Below, in pieces: positions 53,531-62,686 of a stretch of DNA of 64,000 bases. This DNA is from Chitinophagales bacterium (GTDB taxonomy: Bacteria; Bacteroidota; Bacteroidia; Chitinophagales; Chitinophagaceae): positions 186,001 to 250,000 of the forward strand of contig JAATFV010000116.1 in assembly GCA_015655015.1 (NCBI GenBank). Direction: 5' to 3'. The notes beneath the pieces were generated by a model. That model did not search any database. It worked only from the letters and a program-made list of their open reading frames with translations, and had not been told where the DNA came from. Position 1 is the stretch's first letter, and every line of letters begins with the position of its first letter. The position numbers and the translations under genes are program-made.

Positions 53531-56500
53531 TTAGAAACCTAAGCTTACACCCAGTACAAAAGTCTTTGGAAGAGGATAGTCGTTGAAGTCCACACCCGGG
53601 TTCAATGGATTGCCGCTATTGCTGACATCCGGGTTAAAGGATACCACATTTTTGCTAACCGTAATGGCATTCGTAGCATTGACAAAGATCCGTCCAGACT
53701 TGAGCTTTATCCTTTCCATCATTTCAGCGGGAAGTACATATGCCAGTGTAATATTATTGACGCGCATGAACGATCCGCGGTCCAGGAAACGATCGCTTAT
53801 CGCACGGTTGTTACCCGTAGGAGAATTGTTGGGTCTGGGTGTCTTTCCATCTCCGGGATCGCTCTCCGACTTCCAGTAATTCAGCTGGGTCGCCAGTTGC
53901 GATACGCGGCTGCCCCGGGTGTTCTCCTGTCCTACCGCGGCCATATTCAACACCTGGTTGCCATATGTTCCCTGCAGGGTAAAGCTGAGGGTGAATTGCT
54001 TGTACGACAGGTTGTTGGTCATGCCGTAGTAAAATTTGGGATAGGGATTGCCCATAATGGTCTGGTCGTTGTTGTCGATCTTGCCGTCATGGTTGACGTC
54101 TACGAACTTCACATCGCCAGGATGAGAGACTGCAGCTGTGCCGGCGCCAAAGATGGGATTCTTTGTAACATCATCCGCGTTGCGGTAGACTCCATTTGTC
54201 AGGAATCCGTAGAACATGCCGATGGGCTGGCCTACCATAGTTACGTTGGAATAAGAATAGATGGGGTTGCCGCTTGGGCCCAGCTTGTTCACCTTGTTAC
54301 GATACTGTGAGAAGTTGATCGCCGTCGTCCACTGAAAGTCTTTGCCCTTAACGTTCACGGTATTGACGGAGATTTCAAAGCCTTTATTCTGCACCTCGCC
54401 GATGTTCTTCAGGGCCGTATAGAATCCCGTAATGACGGGGATGTTTACGTTCAGCAACAGATCCGTATTCCTGGACTCAAAATAATCGGCAGTGATGCTG
54501 ACCCTTCTTTGAAAGAAGCTGGCATCCAGGCCGAAGTTGGTAGCCTTCTGCTTCTCCCAGGTCAACGACGGGTTGGCCAGCAAGGCAGGGGAGAAACCCG
54601 ACGAAGCAGCGTTATTCAATACATACCGGTTGTAGTTGATGGTGGCGTATTGCTGATAGTTGCCGATATTGTTGTTACCGGTCTGGCCATAGCTGCCCCG
54701 CAGCTTCAATTCACTCAGCCAGGATACACTCTTGAGGAATTTTTCATCGGATATCCGGTAAGCCAGCGCAACAGATGGAAACCAACCGTATTTATTCGCT
54801 TCACCGAAGCGGGAGGATCCATCCGTACGAATAGAGGCGGTAATATAATATTTGCTGTCATAGTTGTAGTTGACCCTGAACAGATAGGAGATCAGCGACC
54901 ATTCCGAGACGTCGGATGAACCACCTGTCAGCAACCCGCTGGTAGCGCTAAGGGTAGGAACCAGGTTGTTGGGGTATTGGTTACTGGTCAGCCAGTTGGA
55001 CTCCACTCTGTCTTTCTGGACGGTATACCCCGCAAGAGCAGCTATGTTATGTTTGGAAATTGTTTTGTGATAGTTGGCGGTGTATTCCGTCAGCCAGTTG
55101 ACATCCAGCGCTGTACTGTCCGTGCCATTGGCTATGTTAGGTACGAAATCGCCCGTGTTGGACAACGCGGCCAGGGAAGGGACGAAACGCATGTGGTGTA
55201 TGTTTTGCAATGTGCTGCCGAATAACACATTCAACGACAGGTCGTCGGTGATCTTGTATTCTGCACTGACATTCCCCAGCACTCCTATAGTGGTTCTCTT
55301 ATTGGTCACGTTCTGCACATAGGCGAGCGGATTGGCTTCAGGAGAGGAGACAGTGGAAGAATACTGATAATAGTCTCCTGTTGCAGTCTTTATCGGCAGA
55401 AAGGTGGGCCATAACTGCGCCATGTTGATGGGACTCGCGGAAATATAATAGGTATAGTCCGTCGGGGAGCTTTCATCCATTACATTGCCTTTCGTATAGG
55501 AGGGATTGAGATTAGCCTTTACAGATAATCTTTTAGACAACTTCGCGTCGACGTTCGCCCTGAAGGAATATCTCGAAAAATCTGTGTTGCGCACAATGCC
55601 GTCCTGGTTGAGAAATTCGCCGCTCAGTCCGTAGCGGACTTTCTCGCTGCCGCCATAGGCGGATAGCGTGGTCTGCGAAATGCCTGCGGTGCGCATCAGC
55701 GCCTTCGTCATCCGGCTGTCTGTCTTGTCGCTGCCGTTGAGAATGTTCATCACCACCGGTGGTACGGGGCTGGACCATGTGGTAGGATCGCCGGATACGT
55801 CATGGCCGCCGTCCGTGTTCGCATTCCGGAAGCCATCGAGGGCATCCTGGGCCAATTGTTTCGAATTCATCAATTGGGGAATACGGGTTATAGATTGCAG
55901 ACCATAAGAGGTTTCGATATTGACAACGCTGGAAGTGGCGGATCCGTGTTTGGTATTGATGATGACAACTCCGTTGGCGCCGCGCGAGCCATAGATGGCT
56001 GTTGCAGAGGCATCCTTGAGGATGTCCAGGCTTTCGATGTCACTGGGATTCAGCGTCTGGATATTATCCGTGGGAAAACCGTCCACTACATACAGCGGGT
56101 CGGTTCCGGCCGAGATACTTCCGATACCCCTGATCCTGATCTGAGGGGCCGACCCCGGCTGACCGGATACCGACTTCACCTGCACACCCGCTACCTTTCC
56201 CGACAGGGCCTGGTCGACCCGTGTTACTGAGAGATCGGCGATGTCTTTGCCGGATACGGTGCCTACCGAGCCTGTGAGATCCTTTCTTTTCTGCGTACCA
56301 TATCCCACCACCACCACCTGGTTAAGGGAGGAATTATTTTCTTCCAATATAATATTGAATATCGACCTGTTCCCTACGGGCACCTCCCGCGAGGTGTACC
56401 CGACATAGGAGAACACGAGGGTCGCACCTGTGGGAGCGTTGATGGAGAATGACCCGTTACCATCGGTGGTGACGCCCTGGCTGGTGCCTTTTACCATTAC

Positions 56501-56974
56501 ACTGATGCCTGCCAATGGTTCTCCCTGTGCATTGGTTACCTTCCCGGTGACCGGTCCGGCCACGGGAATGTCTGCCTCCTTTTTGTTCTCCCGGGTATCG
56601 CCTCCGTCCCGACCGGTCTTTTCATTGATCACGATCGTCAGATCGAATATCTTGTAGCTGAGGGGTTGGTTCTTGAAACAAAGGCTCAACACCTGCTCAA
56701 GAGTGGCTTCCTTCACGCTCAAGGTGACAGGAATCGATTTCTCCAACAGCTTTGGTTCGTACAGAAAAGTGTAGCCTGTCTGTTTCGATATCTTTTCAAT
56801 CACCTTCTCAAGGCTGGCATTGCTCTCGGAAAGAGTGACCTTCTGTGTGACACCCCTTGCTCCCGCGAACAGGCCGAAGAATAATAGAATTGCGGTAAAA
56901 GGTAATCCCGGCAATAGAGGAATTCGCCTGCGTTTACCGCTTGAAAAAGATCGACAGCTTGCAGTCAATTGCAT
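53531..56974 (-). CDS. susC: SusC/RagA-family TonB-dependent receptor with N-terminal STN domain
   Basis: A 1147-residue outer-membrane importer. The signal peptide (to about residue 45) is followed by an STN/secretin-like domain (TLSESNASLEKVIEKISKQTGYTFLYEPK), then the carboxypeptidase-like domain (VTGKVTNAQGEPLAGISVMVKG), the SusC motif, and the TonB plug (SGKVAGVQVKSVSGQPGSAP; YVVDGFPTDNIQTLNP; ATAIYGSRGANGVVIINTK) and 22-strand barrel ending VLGVSLGF. The STN domain is what FecR/sigma systems use to sense ligand, and those genes lie directly upstream. The substrate is unknown. Confidence 0.95.
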   Translation of the reverse strand: MQLTASCRSFSSGKRRRIPLLPGLPFTAILLFFGLFAGARGVTQKVTLSESNASLEKVIEKISKQTGYTFLYEPKLLEKSIPVTLSVKEATLEQVLSLCFKNQPLSYKIFDLTIVINEKTGRDGGDTRENKKEADIPVAGPVTGKVTNAQGEPLAGISVMVKGTSQGVTTDGNGSFSINAPTGATLVFSYVGYTSREVPVGNRSIFNIILEENNSSLNQVVVVGYGTQKRKDLTGSVGTVSGKDIADLSVTRVDQALSGKVAGVQVKSVSGQPGSAPQIRIRGIGSISAGTDPLYVVDGFPTDNIQTLNPSDIESLDILKDASATAIYGSRGANGVVIINTKHGSATSSVVNIETSYGLQSITRIPQLMNSKQLAQDALDGFRNANTDGGHDVSGDPTTWSSPVPPVVMNILNGSDKTDSRMTKALMRTAGISQTTLSAYGGSEKVRYGLSGEFLNQDGIVRNTDFSRYSFRANVDAKLSKRLSVKANLNPSYTKGNVMDESSPTDYTYYISASPINMAQLWPTFLPIKTATGDYYQYSSTVSSPEANPLAYVQNVTNKRTTIGVLGNVSAEYKITDDLSLNVLFGSTLQNIHHMRFVPSLAALSNTGDFVPNIANGTDSTALDVNWLTEYTANYHKTISKHNIAALAGYTVQKDRVESNWLTSNQYPNNLVPTLSATSGLLTGGSSDVSEWSLISYLFRVNYNYDSKYYITASIRTDGSSRFGEANKYGWFPSVALAYRISDEKFLKSVSWLSELKLRGSYGQTGNNNIGNYQQYATINYNRYVLNNAASSGFSPALLANPSLTWEKQKATNFGLDASFFQRRVSITADYFESRNTDLLLNVNIPVITGFYTALKNIGEVQNKGFEISVNTVNVKGKDFQWTTAINFSQYRNKVNKLGPSGNPIYSYSNVTMVGQPIGMFYGFLTNGVYRNADDVTKNPIFGAGTAAVSHPGDVKFVDVNHDGKIDNNDQTIMGNPYPKFYYGMTNNLSYKQFTLSFTLQGTYGNQVLNMAAVGQENTRGSRVSQLATQLNYWKSESDPGDGKTPRPNNSPTGNNRAISDRFLDRGSFMRVNNITLAYVLPAEMMERIKLKSGRIFVNATNAITVSKNVVSFNPDVSNSGNPLNPGVDFNDYPLPKTFVLGVSLGF

Positions 56975-57128
56975 GGTCTTGAATTGTTTTGGTTAAAAAA
57001 TCACGCGGCGGCTGAATTGTTTACAACATGCCGGACACGTGGAACGAAATAGTCCCCGGTTCATCGGGTATTACTAACAGGATCTGCTATAGCTGCCAGC
57101 AGCTCGGCGGATAAGTGCTTGGAAGAAT

Positions 57129-58343
57129 TTAATTCCGCAGGATAAGAAGTCGTTTTTTATCTATACGCATATTTATTCCGGCATAACGTAGCATTTCGGT
57201 GAGTTGGTCCAGACCTACATTTCGACTGAACGTTCCCGTCAGCCGCTTGTCCGGAGTTCCGCCATCGTATATGATCTCCAGGTCGTACCATCTGGCAATT
57301 TCACGCAAAATCTCCGGCACCGGCGTATTCACAAAATTGAAAACCCCATTTTTCCACGCCAGCACCTCATCTATATGCGGCGATTGATCCACCGTCAGCG
57401 TTCCATTGTCCGCCAGATTAGCCTGCCTGCCAGGTTTCAACAGGAGGCCCTGCGATGAACTTCCGTCGGCAGGTTTCGAAACCCTTATTTTCCCCTGTAC
57501 CAGGGTGGTTGAAATACGGCCTTCCTCCCTGTATGCATTGATGTTGAATTTCGTTCCCAGCACTTCCACAGAAATATTGCCTGCTCTCACATGGAACGGT
57601 TTGCCACAACTTTTCGTCACTTCAAAAAATGCCTCCCCTGTTAATACCACCTCACGCACCCCGTTCTCAAATCCGGCGGGGAACCGGATCGATGAGGCCG
57701 CATTAAGCCAGACCTTTGTTCCATCAGACAATACCACACAATACTTACCGCCTTTCGGTGTGACGATGGTATTGAAACCTGCCTCAGGGGTCTTCTGACG
57801 ATCGGAGTAATACAATATCTCCCCTTCTTCCCCCTTTATGATCTTGACGCCCCCCTGCGTGGCGATCTTGCCCCTGGCGGAAGTATCGAGACCGATGACC
57901 GATCCGTCTGCCAGCGTCAGCAAAGCCCGGTTACGTCCCGGTTCAACAGGGACCGCCGGCTCTTTTGTTTTTACAACATCAGCTTTGCCCCTTATGGTTT
58001 CCCCATTCCGCTGCTGTACGAAATACCCTCCCGCAAGCGTTATCACCACCGCCGCCGCCGCTATCCATTTGCGCAGGATCACCCTGCGGGGCGCTACGGC
58101 CGGCCCGGCAACCTGTTCCCGCCGCACAGATTCTTTCTGCAGGATCACAAACCGCTCCTTCCATTCAGGGGAAATGCTGCCATTGAATTGGATCTTATCC
58201 CAATACCTGCTCATCTCTTCGGTGAGCCCTTCGTCGTCTTCCATATCCCCGACCAGGACCATCAGCTGGTCAAATTCTTCCCTCGTGCAGGTATTGGAAG
58301 CAAATTGGCTCATTAAATATTTCAAACTGGTGTTTTCCGCCAT
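57129..58343 (-). CDS. FecR-family anti-sigma factor
   Basis: A 404-residue inner-membrane signal transducer. The N-terminus is the cytoplasmic anti-sigma part (1-85), a transmembrane helix lies at about 92-110 (KWIAAAAVVITLAGGYFV), then the FecR domain (GGKYCVVLSDGTKVWLNAASSIRFP, EVVLTGEAFFEVTKSCGKPFHVRAG, FNINAYREEGRISTTLVQG) and a C-terminal DUF4974-type domain ending NMRIDKKRLLIL. It should bind the sigma factor encoded upstream and the STN domain of the SusC. Gap to the sigma stop is 121 bp and holds a weak terminator-like hairpin. Confidence 0.92.
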   Translation of the reverse strand: MAENTSLKYLMSQFASNTCTREEFDQLMVLVGDMEDDEGLTEEMSRYWDKIQFNGSISPEWKERFVILQKESVRREQVAGPAVAPRRVILRKWIAAAAVVITLAGGYFVQQRNGETIRGKADVVKTKEPAVPVEPGRNRALLTLADGSVIGLDTSARGKIATQGGVKIIKGEEGEILYYSDRQKTPEAGFNTIVTPKGGKYCVVLSDGTKVWLNAASSIRFPAGFENGVREVVLTGEAFFEVTKSCGKPFHVRAGNISVEVLGTKFNINAYREEGRISTTLVQGKIRVSKPADGSSSQGLLLKPGRQANLADNGTLTVDQSPHIDEVLAWKNGVFNFVNTPVPEILREIARWYDLEIIYDGGTPDKRLTGTFSRNVGLDQLTEMLRYAGINMRIDKKRLLILRN

Positions 58344-58431
58344 GCGGTGCTATATATACTGGGTTCCTTAGTAAGACGAAGAATAAGACAGCAACAACTA
58401 TCCTATATTATCTTTTTTTTAAAAAATTATC

Positions 58432-58450
58432 CGGCCTTCAGGAATGGCCG
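58432..58450 (-). terminator. Weak intrinsic terminator or attenuator between sigma factor and FecR
   Basis: On the minus strand a 5-bp GC-rich stem (58446-58450 pairing with 58432-58436) with a 9-base loop is followed 5 bases on by a run of T (58421-58426). It lies 15 bp after the sigma gene stop and could reduce readthrough into fecR. The stem is short. Confidence 0.4.
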
Positions 58451-58464
58451 TTGAGTGAATACGT

Positions 58465-59076
58465 TCAAAAATGGCAGCTGATCGCCTCATTGCACACATA
58501 GAGAACGACGAACCAGGCAATATCCAGGTTCTTCGAAAGATACGAACGTATGAAACGTTTGGCTTCCACGATATGATTATTGACCGTATGTTTAGAGAGA
58601 CCAAGCTTGAAGGCGATCTCCTCATGCGATAGCTCCTGCTCCCTGCTCATTTCGAATACCTTTCTCCGCTGCTCCGTCAATAATGATAACGCCAGCCTGA
58701 CCTTTCCCTCGAATTCGGTTTTCAGCACCAGCGCATCGGATTCATCCGGGGCCTTCAGCTGCATCGTATCCCACATCATCTCTTTGAAATCCGGAGCCTT
58801 TGAGACCATCCGCAAAAAATCGATAGCCTTGTTGTGCGCCACGCGAAAAAGAAAAGAATCGAAATTTTCCACATGCCCGATCAGCTCCTTTGCCAGCCAT
58901 ATTTTCATGAATACATCCATCACCACCTCTTCGGCGATCTGCGGAGACTTAATGAATAGGGAAATATAATGGAACAGCCTTTCATGATAACGTCCAAACA
59001 GGCATTCAAAGGCTTCCTCATTACCAAGGGTCAGCTGCATCAACAGCTCCTTATCGGTTTTTACAGGTTGTACCAT
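58465..59076 (-). CDS. ECF sigma-70 factor (Bacteroidota FecI-like)
   Basis: A 203-residue extracytoplasmic-function sigma factor. Region 2 is FECLFGRYHERLFHYISLFI to FDSFLFRVAHNKAIDFLRMV; region 4 is LSLLTEQRRKVFEMSREQELSHEEIAFKLGLSKHTVNNHIVEAKRFIR. It is paired with the FecR gene downstream and should direct RNA polymerase to the SusC/SusD promoter when ligand binds. It starts 30 bp after the NodB-like gene, so it may be co-transcribed with it. A short hydrophobic tail (IAWFVVLYVCNEAI) follows region 4. Confidence 0.92.
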   Translation of the reverse strand: MVQPVKTDKELLMQLTLGNEEAFECLFGRYHERLFHYISLFIKSPQIAEEVVMDVFMKIWLAKELIGHVENFDSFLFRVAHNKAIDFLRMVSKAPDFKEMMWDTMQLKAPDESDALVLKTEFEGKVRLALSLLTEQRRKVFEMSREQELSHEEIAFKLGLSKHTVNNHIVEAKRFIRSYLSKNLDIAWFVVLYVCNEAISCHF

Positions 59077-59106
59077 CTTCAGTTAGTTAATTGGTGTTAT
59101 TGAACA

Positions 59107-60591
59107 TTAGTCCCACACGATCGAAATTTCACCGGGAACACCCTGGTAATCGGCGGCCTCCAGCGTGACCGTTAATTTTCGCGTCGGCTCATCATAGGCA
59201 GTCTGCTTCACCAGCAGGTCCTTTCGATCGGAGCTTACCCGCGAAGGCCGGTCACAGTACAGGATCACATCCTGCCTGCCATACATTTTTATCGAGAGAA
59301 CAGCCTGCTGATCGTTGTTCTTCACCGCAAGCACATTATAGGTTCCGTCGGCAACAACACCGAACTCCGGATAGTGTGCGCCGATCTCGTACCGGAGTTC
59401 GTATCGCTGCCTTTCCAATATGGGCAGATACAGATAGCCATAACCGTCCTGTTCCAGGAACACAGCAACGGACATGCCGTTCACCGTAGCGGAAGACAAA
59501 TGCTCCCCTTGCTGCAGCGCAAACCGGAGCACCAGGTTTCCTGCTATATCATTATCGTATGCCTCCCGCGGCATCCGGGTATTGTCTATAGCGATCACTC
59601 CTTCGGAAACCAGGCTGATCACCGTATATCTCTTATAAAGCCATTGCGCGTGAAGCTGGGCGGTATTCTTCGCAGCATAACGCTCCGGGAGCCGGGCCAC
59701 CTGGCGGTAATAATCGACCCACTGCGCGCTCACTTCCGGCTGCAGAAAATCATCCGAAGCAAGCCAGTTGACCCAATGCGTTTCCACGACATCGGTTGGC
59801 TGCATGGAGATCGGGACCTTCGGCAGTGACCGCAGCTCATGCCACAGGTTGCCATAGTTCAGCCGGCCCAGCACATGAAGCCCGTGATCAAACCCTCCTC
59901 CATTCAGTTCGGCAGGAGGATCGAGTTCGGGGATCACCGTAAAATTGGTATTGGCGTACTTCACCCCCGTCTCCCGCATTAACTTGCCGAGACTGTATTC
60001 TCCGTCAGGATTCCAGTAATAGCTGTAGGCGCCCGGCACGAATGTCTCCGGAAAGGAATGGCCGGCCGACGGGGAGAGTCCATATTGGTCGAGGATTGAC
60101 CTGGCAGCAGTAATATGCTCCCGCAACACTTCTTCCGGCCAGGGATGGTCATCTTCCAGGTTGTACCACTCCGCTCTTCTCTGTTCGCCGTTCTCAGGCC
60201 AGTGTTCATGACCGATGCCATGAAACCCAAATTCGAGATGGGCCGACTGGCCAACCACATAATTCACCATCTCCAGCTGCTGTTCATTAATATTGGCCGA
60301 ATTGTCCCATTGGCCGCGCTGGAAGGTGGTGGTCGGAAATCCTGCCAGTATATTCTGCCGGTCCAGCTCGCTCAATATGAACAATCCCTGCACCCGCACG
60401 CCCGCAGCCCTGGCAATCTCCACGACATGTTTATAATCCTGCCAATCAAATACCCTTTTGATCCCATTTCGGTAAGGACCGCTCGGCGTCTTTTCACCCA
60501 GGCTCGACCCCTGTATCCAGCCCATATCATCTATGACAAAGGCAAATGGCCTGGGGAACGTAATGCGACGGCTGATATATTCGGATGGCAT
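59107..60591 (-). CDS. Polysaccharide deacetylase-like (NodB-type) protein with C-terminal beta domain
   Basis: A 494-residue protein. The NodB-like part (residues 1-330) has FAFVIDDMGW (Asp21-22 at the metal site) and FGFHGIGHEHWP, with His124 and His128 as the usual H-x3-H pair. Residues about 340-494 are beta-rich (ATVNGMSVAVFLEQDGYGYLYLP). No signal peptide is visible, so it is probably cytoplasmic or its start is wrong. It is the first gene of the minus-strand locus, 30 bp before the sigma factor; a -7 box lies 97 bp upstream. Deacetylase activity is inferred from the motifs only. Confidence 0.72.
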   Translation of the reverse strand: MPSEYISRRITFPRPFAFVIDDMGWIQGSSLGEKTPSGPYRNGIKRVFDWQDYKHVVEIARAAGVRVQGLFILSELDRQNILAGFPTTTFQRGQWDNSANINEQQLEMVNYVVGQSAHLEFGFHGIGHEHWPENGEQRRAEWYNLEDDHPWPEEVLREHITAARSILDQYGLSPSAGHSFPETFVPGAYSYYWNPDGEYSLGKLMRETGVKYANTNFTVIPELDPPAELNGGGFDHGLHVLGRLNYGNLWHELRSLPKVPISMQPTDVVETHWVNWLASDDFLQPEVSAQWVDYYRQVARLPERYAAKNTAQLHAQWLYKRYTVISLVSEGVIAIDNTRMPREAYDNDIAGNLVLRFALQQGEHLSSATVNGMSVAVFLEQDGYGYLYLPILERQRYELRYEIGAHYPEFGVVADGTYNVLAVKNNDQQAVLSIKMYGRQDVILYCDRPSRVSSDRKDLLVKQTAYDEPTRKLTVTLEAADYQGVPGEISIVWD

Positions 60592-60687
60592 CTTACAGAT
60601 CGGTGGTTAAATGTATTATAAATTATCCCAATATTAATTCATAGGCTAACGCTTCTTGCATTTGTAATACTTATGATTCCTTCTTTT

Positions 60688-60695
60688 CAAATATA
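60688..60695 (-). promoter_or_regulatory. Candidate Bacteroidota -7 promoter element for the locus
   Basis: TATATTTG on the minus strand, a full match to TAnnTTTG, 97 bp upstream of the NodB-like gene. This is the only such match in the 275-bp gap 60592-60866 on that strand. No good -33 element was found, so weight is low. Confidence 0.38.
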
Positions 60696-60819
60696 TAAAT
60701 TATTGCTTTTTGAAAAAAATAATCTTTCGAAACCTTTCTTTTTTGGATTTAAAAAGGATATTTGTAGGAATACAAGCGCAAAATGCAAAACAATTAAATC
60801 ATACTTTCATACTTTGGCG

Positions 60820-60862
60820 CTGACAGGCTCCCTGAATATAACTGACAGGCTCCCTAAATATA
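60820..60862 (+). repeat. 21-bp direct repeat (22-bp period) directly upstream of the EamA gene
   Basis: Bases 60820-60840 and 60842-60862 are identical except for one G/A difference and are separated by one A. They end 4 bp before the ATG at 60867. Either a slippage duplication or a tandem operator. Confidence 0.85.
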
Positions 60863-60866
60863 ATTT

Positions 60867-61733
60867 ATGATAAGATCTTCAAGGACATGGTTATTATACG
60901 CATTGGTGAACACGGTATTCTGGGGAATATGGGGTGCATTTATTGAAATTCCGGAGAAAGCCGGTTTTCCTGCTACGCTGGGATACGTTGTCTGGGCGCT
61001 GACCATGATACCTTGCGCCGTCGTTGCCCTGCAAATCATCGGCTGGAAGCCTGAAACGGACTGGCGGTCAGTTCTTATGGGCCTGGCGGCAGGCCTGCTT
61101 GGCGCGGGCGGACAGCTGTTATTATTCGAGGCGTTGCGGGTGGGACCGGCGTACATGGTGTTTCCGCTGATCTCCCTGTTCCCGGTGGTCACGATCATTT
61201 TATCAGTTGTTTTCCTGAAAGAAAGGACGAATACCAGGCAATGGATAGGGATCGTGCTGGCCCTGGCTGCAGCGGTGTTCCTGGCGGACCCCAGGCTGAA
61301 CGCCGCGGGAAGCAAAGGAAGTGAGTGGCTGGTTTTGTCGGTAATGGTGCTCGTGATGTGGGGGATCCAGGGTTATGTGATGAAGGTGGGCAACAATAAC
61401 ATGAAAGCGGAAAGTATTTTTATGTATATGTGCCTGGGCGGTCTGATGCTTGCTCCTGTAGCGATATGGATGACCGATTTTTCTGTCCCGGTTAATTGGG
61501 GACTCCGGGGTCCATGGCTCGCAGCAGGCATACAGGTGTTGAACTCTATCGGCGCCCTGACGCTGGTGTATGCCCTGAGATATGGGAATGCGATCGTGGT
61601 AATGCCGCTTTCAGGCCTCTCTCCCGTTATTACGGTGGCGATATCCTTAGTAATTTATACCGTATTTCCGGGTCCGATGCTGATGATTGGTCTTATTCTC
61701 GCGGCCATTGCCATCGTGCTGTTAAGCGTGTAA
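60867..61733 (+). CDS. EamA-family (DMT) transporter
   Basis: A 288-residue inner-membrane permease of the drug/metabolite transporter superfamily with two EamA halves of five helices each: the first ends LSVVFLKERTNTRQWIGIVLALAAAVFLAD, the second ends PGPMLMIGLILAAIAIVLLSV. Typical starts are WLLYALVNTVFWGIWGAF. The substrate is unknown. It ends 7 bp before the convergent DeoR gene's stop. Its start is preceded by a 21-bp direct repeat. Confidence 0.92.
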   Translation: MIRSSRTWLLYALVNTVFWGIWGAFIEIPEKAGFPATLGYVVWALTMIPCAVVALQIIGWKPETDWRSVLMGLAAGLLGAGGQLLLFEALRVGPAYMVFPLISLFPVVTIILSVVFLKERTNTRQWIGIVLALAAAVFLADPRLNAAGSKGSEWLVLSVMVLVMWGIQGYVMKVGNNNMKAESIFMYMCLGGLMLAPVAIWMTDFSVPVNWGLRGPWLAAGIQVLNSIGALTLVYALRYGNAIVVMPLSGLSPVITVAISLVIYTVFPGPMLMIGLILAAIAIVLLSV

Positions 61734-61739
61734 AAAACG

Positions 61740-62522
61740 TTAAGCGATCAGCACCTCCACCCCCGCCTGTTCGAGCCGTTTCCGGTCGTCTTCAGGAATA
61801 TTCTTATCAGTGACCACCGTCTTGATCTTATCCACCGTACAGATAAAGGCAAGACTCCTTCTCTTGAATTTGCTGCTGTCGGTGACCAGGATCACTTCCC
61901 TCGAAATGTCGATCATGATAGCATTCAGGTGAGCCTCGTCGATATTGGGAGTGAAGATCCCCTGCGTGGTATCAAAACCATCCGTGCTGAGAAACAGCTT
62001 ATCGACGTAAAAGGCTCGCAGGTTTTTTTCGGCCAGCGGGCCTACCAGGCTCATGGAGTTCTGGCGAAGGTACCCCCCGGGAATGATCACATTGATATTG
62101 ACATAAGCCGTCAGCATGTTCGCAATGTTCAGCGCATTGGTGATCACATTCAGCTGGCGCATGCCGCCGAGATGTTTGACCACCTCCGCAGTCGTCGAGC
62201 CGCTGTCGACAATGATCGTTTCCCCTTCCCGTATCAGCGACGCCGCCTTCCGGCCAATGGCCGCTTTTTCTATTTTATGCAGCCTGTTCTTCTCCGTAAG
62301 ACGCTGATCGACGCCCACCAGGTTATCGGAGTGAATAGCCCCCCCGCGAACCCGGATCAGCTGGTTCTTGCGTTCCAGGTATTCCAGGTCGTTGCGGATC
62401 GTTACTTCACTGACACTGAACTCTTTGCTGAGATCGGAGATCAGTACCTCGCCCGCCTCATATATACCCTCCAATATCTTTTTGCGCCGCGATACCGTAA
62501 ATCTTTCCTGTTTTCGCGCCAT
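61740..62522 (-). CDS. DeoR/GlpR-family transcriptional regulator
   Basis: A 260-residue regulator. The N-terminal winged HTH is RRKKILEGIYEAGEVLISDL followed by KEFSVSEVTIRNDLEYLERKNQLIRVRGGAI, the DeoR signature; the C-terminal DeoRC/SIS-like domain has GETIIVDSGSTTAEVVKHL and NALNIANML. Such proteins repress sugar catabolic genes and are released by a phosphorylated sugar. It is divergent from the SIS-enzyme gene (164 bp), which it probably controls. Confidence 0.92.
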   Translation of the reverse strand: MARKQERFTVSRRKKILEGIYEAGEVLISDLSKEFSVSEVTIRNDLEYLERKNQLIRVRGGAIHSDNLVGVDQRLTEKNRLHKIEKAAIGRKAASLIREGETIIVDSGSTTAEVVKHLGGMRQLNVITNALNIANMLTAYVNINVIIPGGYLRQNSMSLVGPLAEKNLRAFYVDKLFLSTDGFDTTQGIFTPNIDEAHLNAIMIDISREVILVTDSSKFKRRSLAFICTVDKIKTVVTDKNIPEDDRKRLEQAGVEVLIA

Positions 62523-62686
62523 ATGGGTCTGTTATCCCGCGAAGGTATTATTTCAATTGCTAATTTTCGATTAAAGGAGTAAATATTGTGAAGTAATACC
62601 ATTTCGCTAAACAATAAATAAGGAATTGAAAGTTAAATTAAAGTTTTATGAAAGATTATACTATCTTCGTTTTCTAACTAACGGAA

